From an uncultured Lachnospiraceae bacterium (GTDB lineage Bacteria > Bacillota > Clostridia > Lachnospirales > Lachnospiraceae), in NCBI GenBank assembly GCA_910588955.1, contig CAJURQ010000057.1, forward strand, positions 1-7,013: a stretch of DNA of 7,013 nt, written 5' to 3'. Below, one piece after another: positions 6,960 through 7,013 of the stretch. Position 1 is the stretch's first letter; each line of letters begins with the position of its first letter. The notes under the pieces were generated by a model. The model saw only the letters and a program-made list of their open reading frames with translations, did no database searches and had not been told where the DNA came from. The position numbers and the translations under genes are program-made.

Positions 6960-7013
6960 TGTTAGCGTCGGGAGAAATTAGCCACTTAGAGTCGGAAGAA
7001 AATGACCAATCTC
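6960..7013 (+). mobile_element. Possible end of an IS21-type insertion sequence, cut by the window edge
   Basis: The stretch begins TGTTAG and carries two imperfect 24-base direct repeats in tandem, at 6964-6987 and 6988-7011. Their shared core reads GTCGG.AGAAA.T..CCA, with 17 of 24 positions identical. IS21-family elements start with TG and carry multiple short direct repeats at their ends for transposase binding, with istA reading inward from one end. No transposase gene is visible because the window ends at 7013. Regulatory repeats of the Rpn gene are the main alternative. Confidence 0.4.

Noticed and set aside
6960..7013. Start of a CRISPR array
   Set aside because: The two repeats abut with no spacers and match at only 17 of 24 positions, unlike CRISPR repeats.

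Overview
The window looks like a chromosomal segment of a gut-type Clostridia, most likely Lachnospiraceae. The main reasons are the purine-rich AGGAG/AGGAGG ribosome binding sites, the lipoprotein type, the kinds of glycosidases, and an Rpn-family gene of a form common in that family. This assignment is an inference; there is no rRNA or marker gene.

Positions 1-5777 hold a plus-strand glycan-use cluster. A hairpin-bearing leader (1-82) precedes a CUT1-type sugar-binding lipoprotein (83-1516). After 23 bases comes a GH130 inverting beta-mannoside phosphorylase (1540-2529). A 92-base gap with three phased ACGG repeats then leads to a GH38 alpha-mannosidase of the cytosolic MAN2C1 type (2622-5708). 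A strong hairpin terminator (5733-5777) closes the cluster. The lipoprotein would capture a mannose-containing oligosaccharide outside the membrane, and permeases (probably upstream, not in this window) would import it. The two enzymes lack signal peptides, so they should act in the cytoplasm: GH38 trims alpha-mannose and GH130 phosphorolyses the remaining beta-mannosyl linkage to give mannose-1-phosphate. This fits N-glycan or free-oligosaccharide salvage, but the substrate is inferred.

Positions 5778-5939 are AT-rich spacer between convergent units, with a minus-strand terminator at 5896-5920.

Positions 5940-6912 (minus strand) hold an Rpn/PD-(D/E)XK-type gene split by a one-base frameshift in a six-base homopolymer. 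Inside it are a perfect 15-bp inverted repeat and a well-placed internal Shine-Dalgarno plus ATG that could express a 62-residue C-terminal protein. Published E. coli Rpn systems carry an antitoxin nested in the toxin gene in this way.

The last 54 bases (6960-7013) hold two imperfect 24-base direct repeats beginning with TGT. They may be one end of an IS21-type insertion sequence running off the window.
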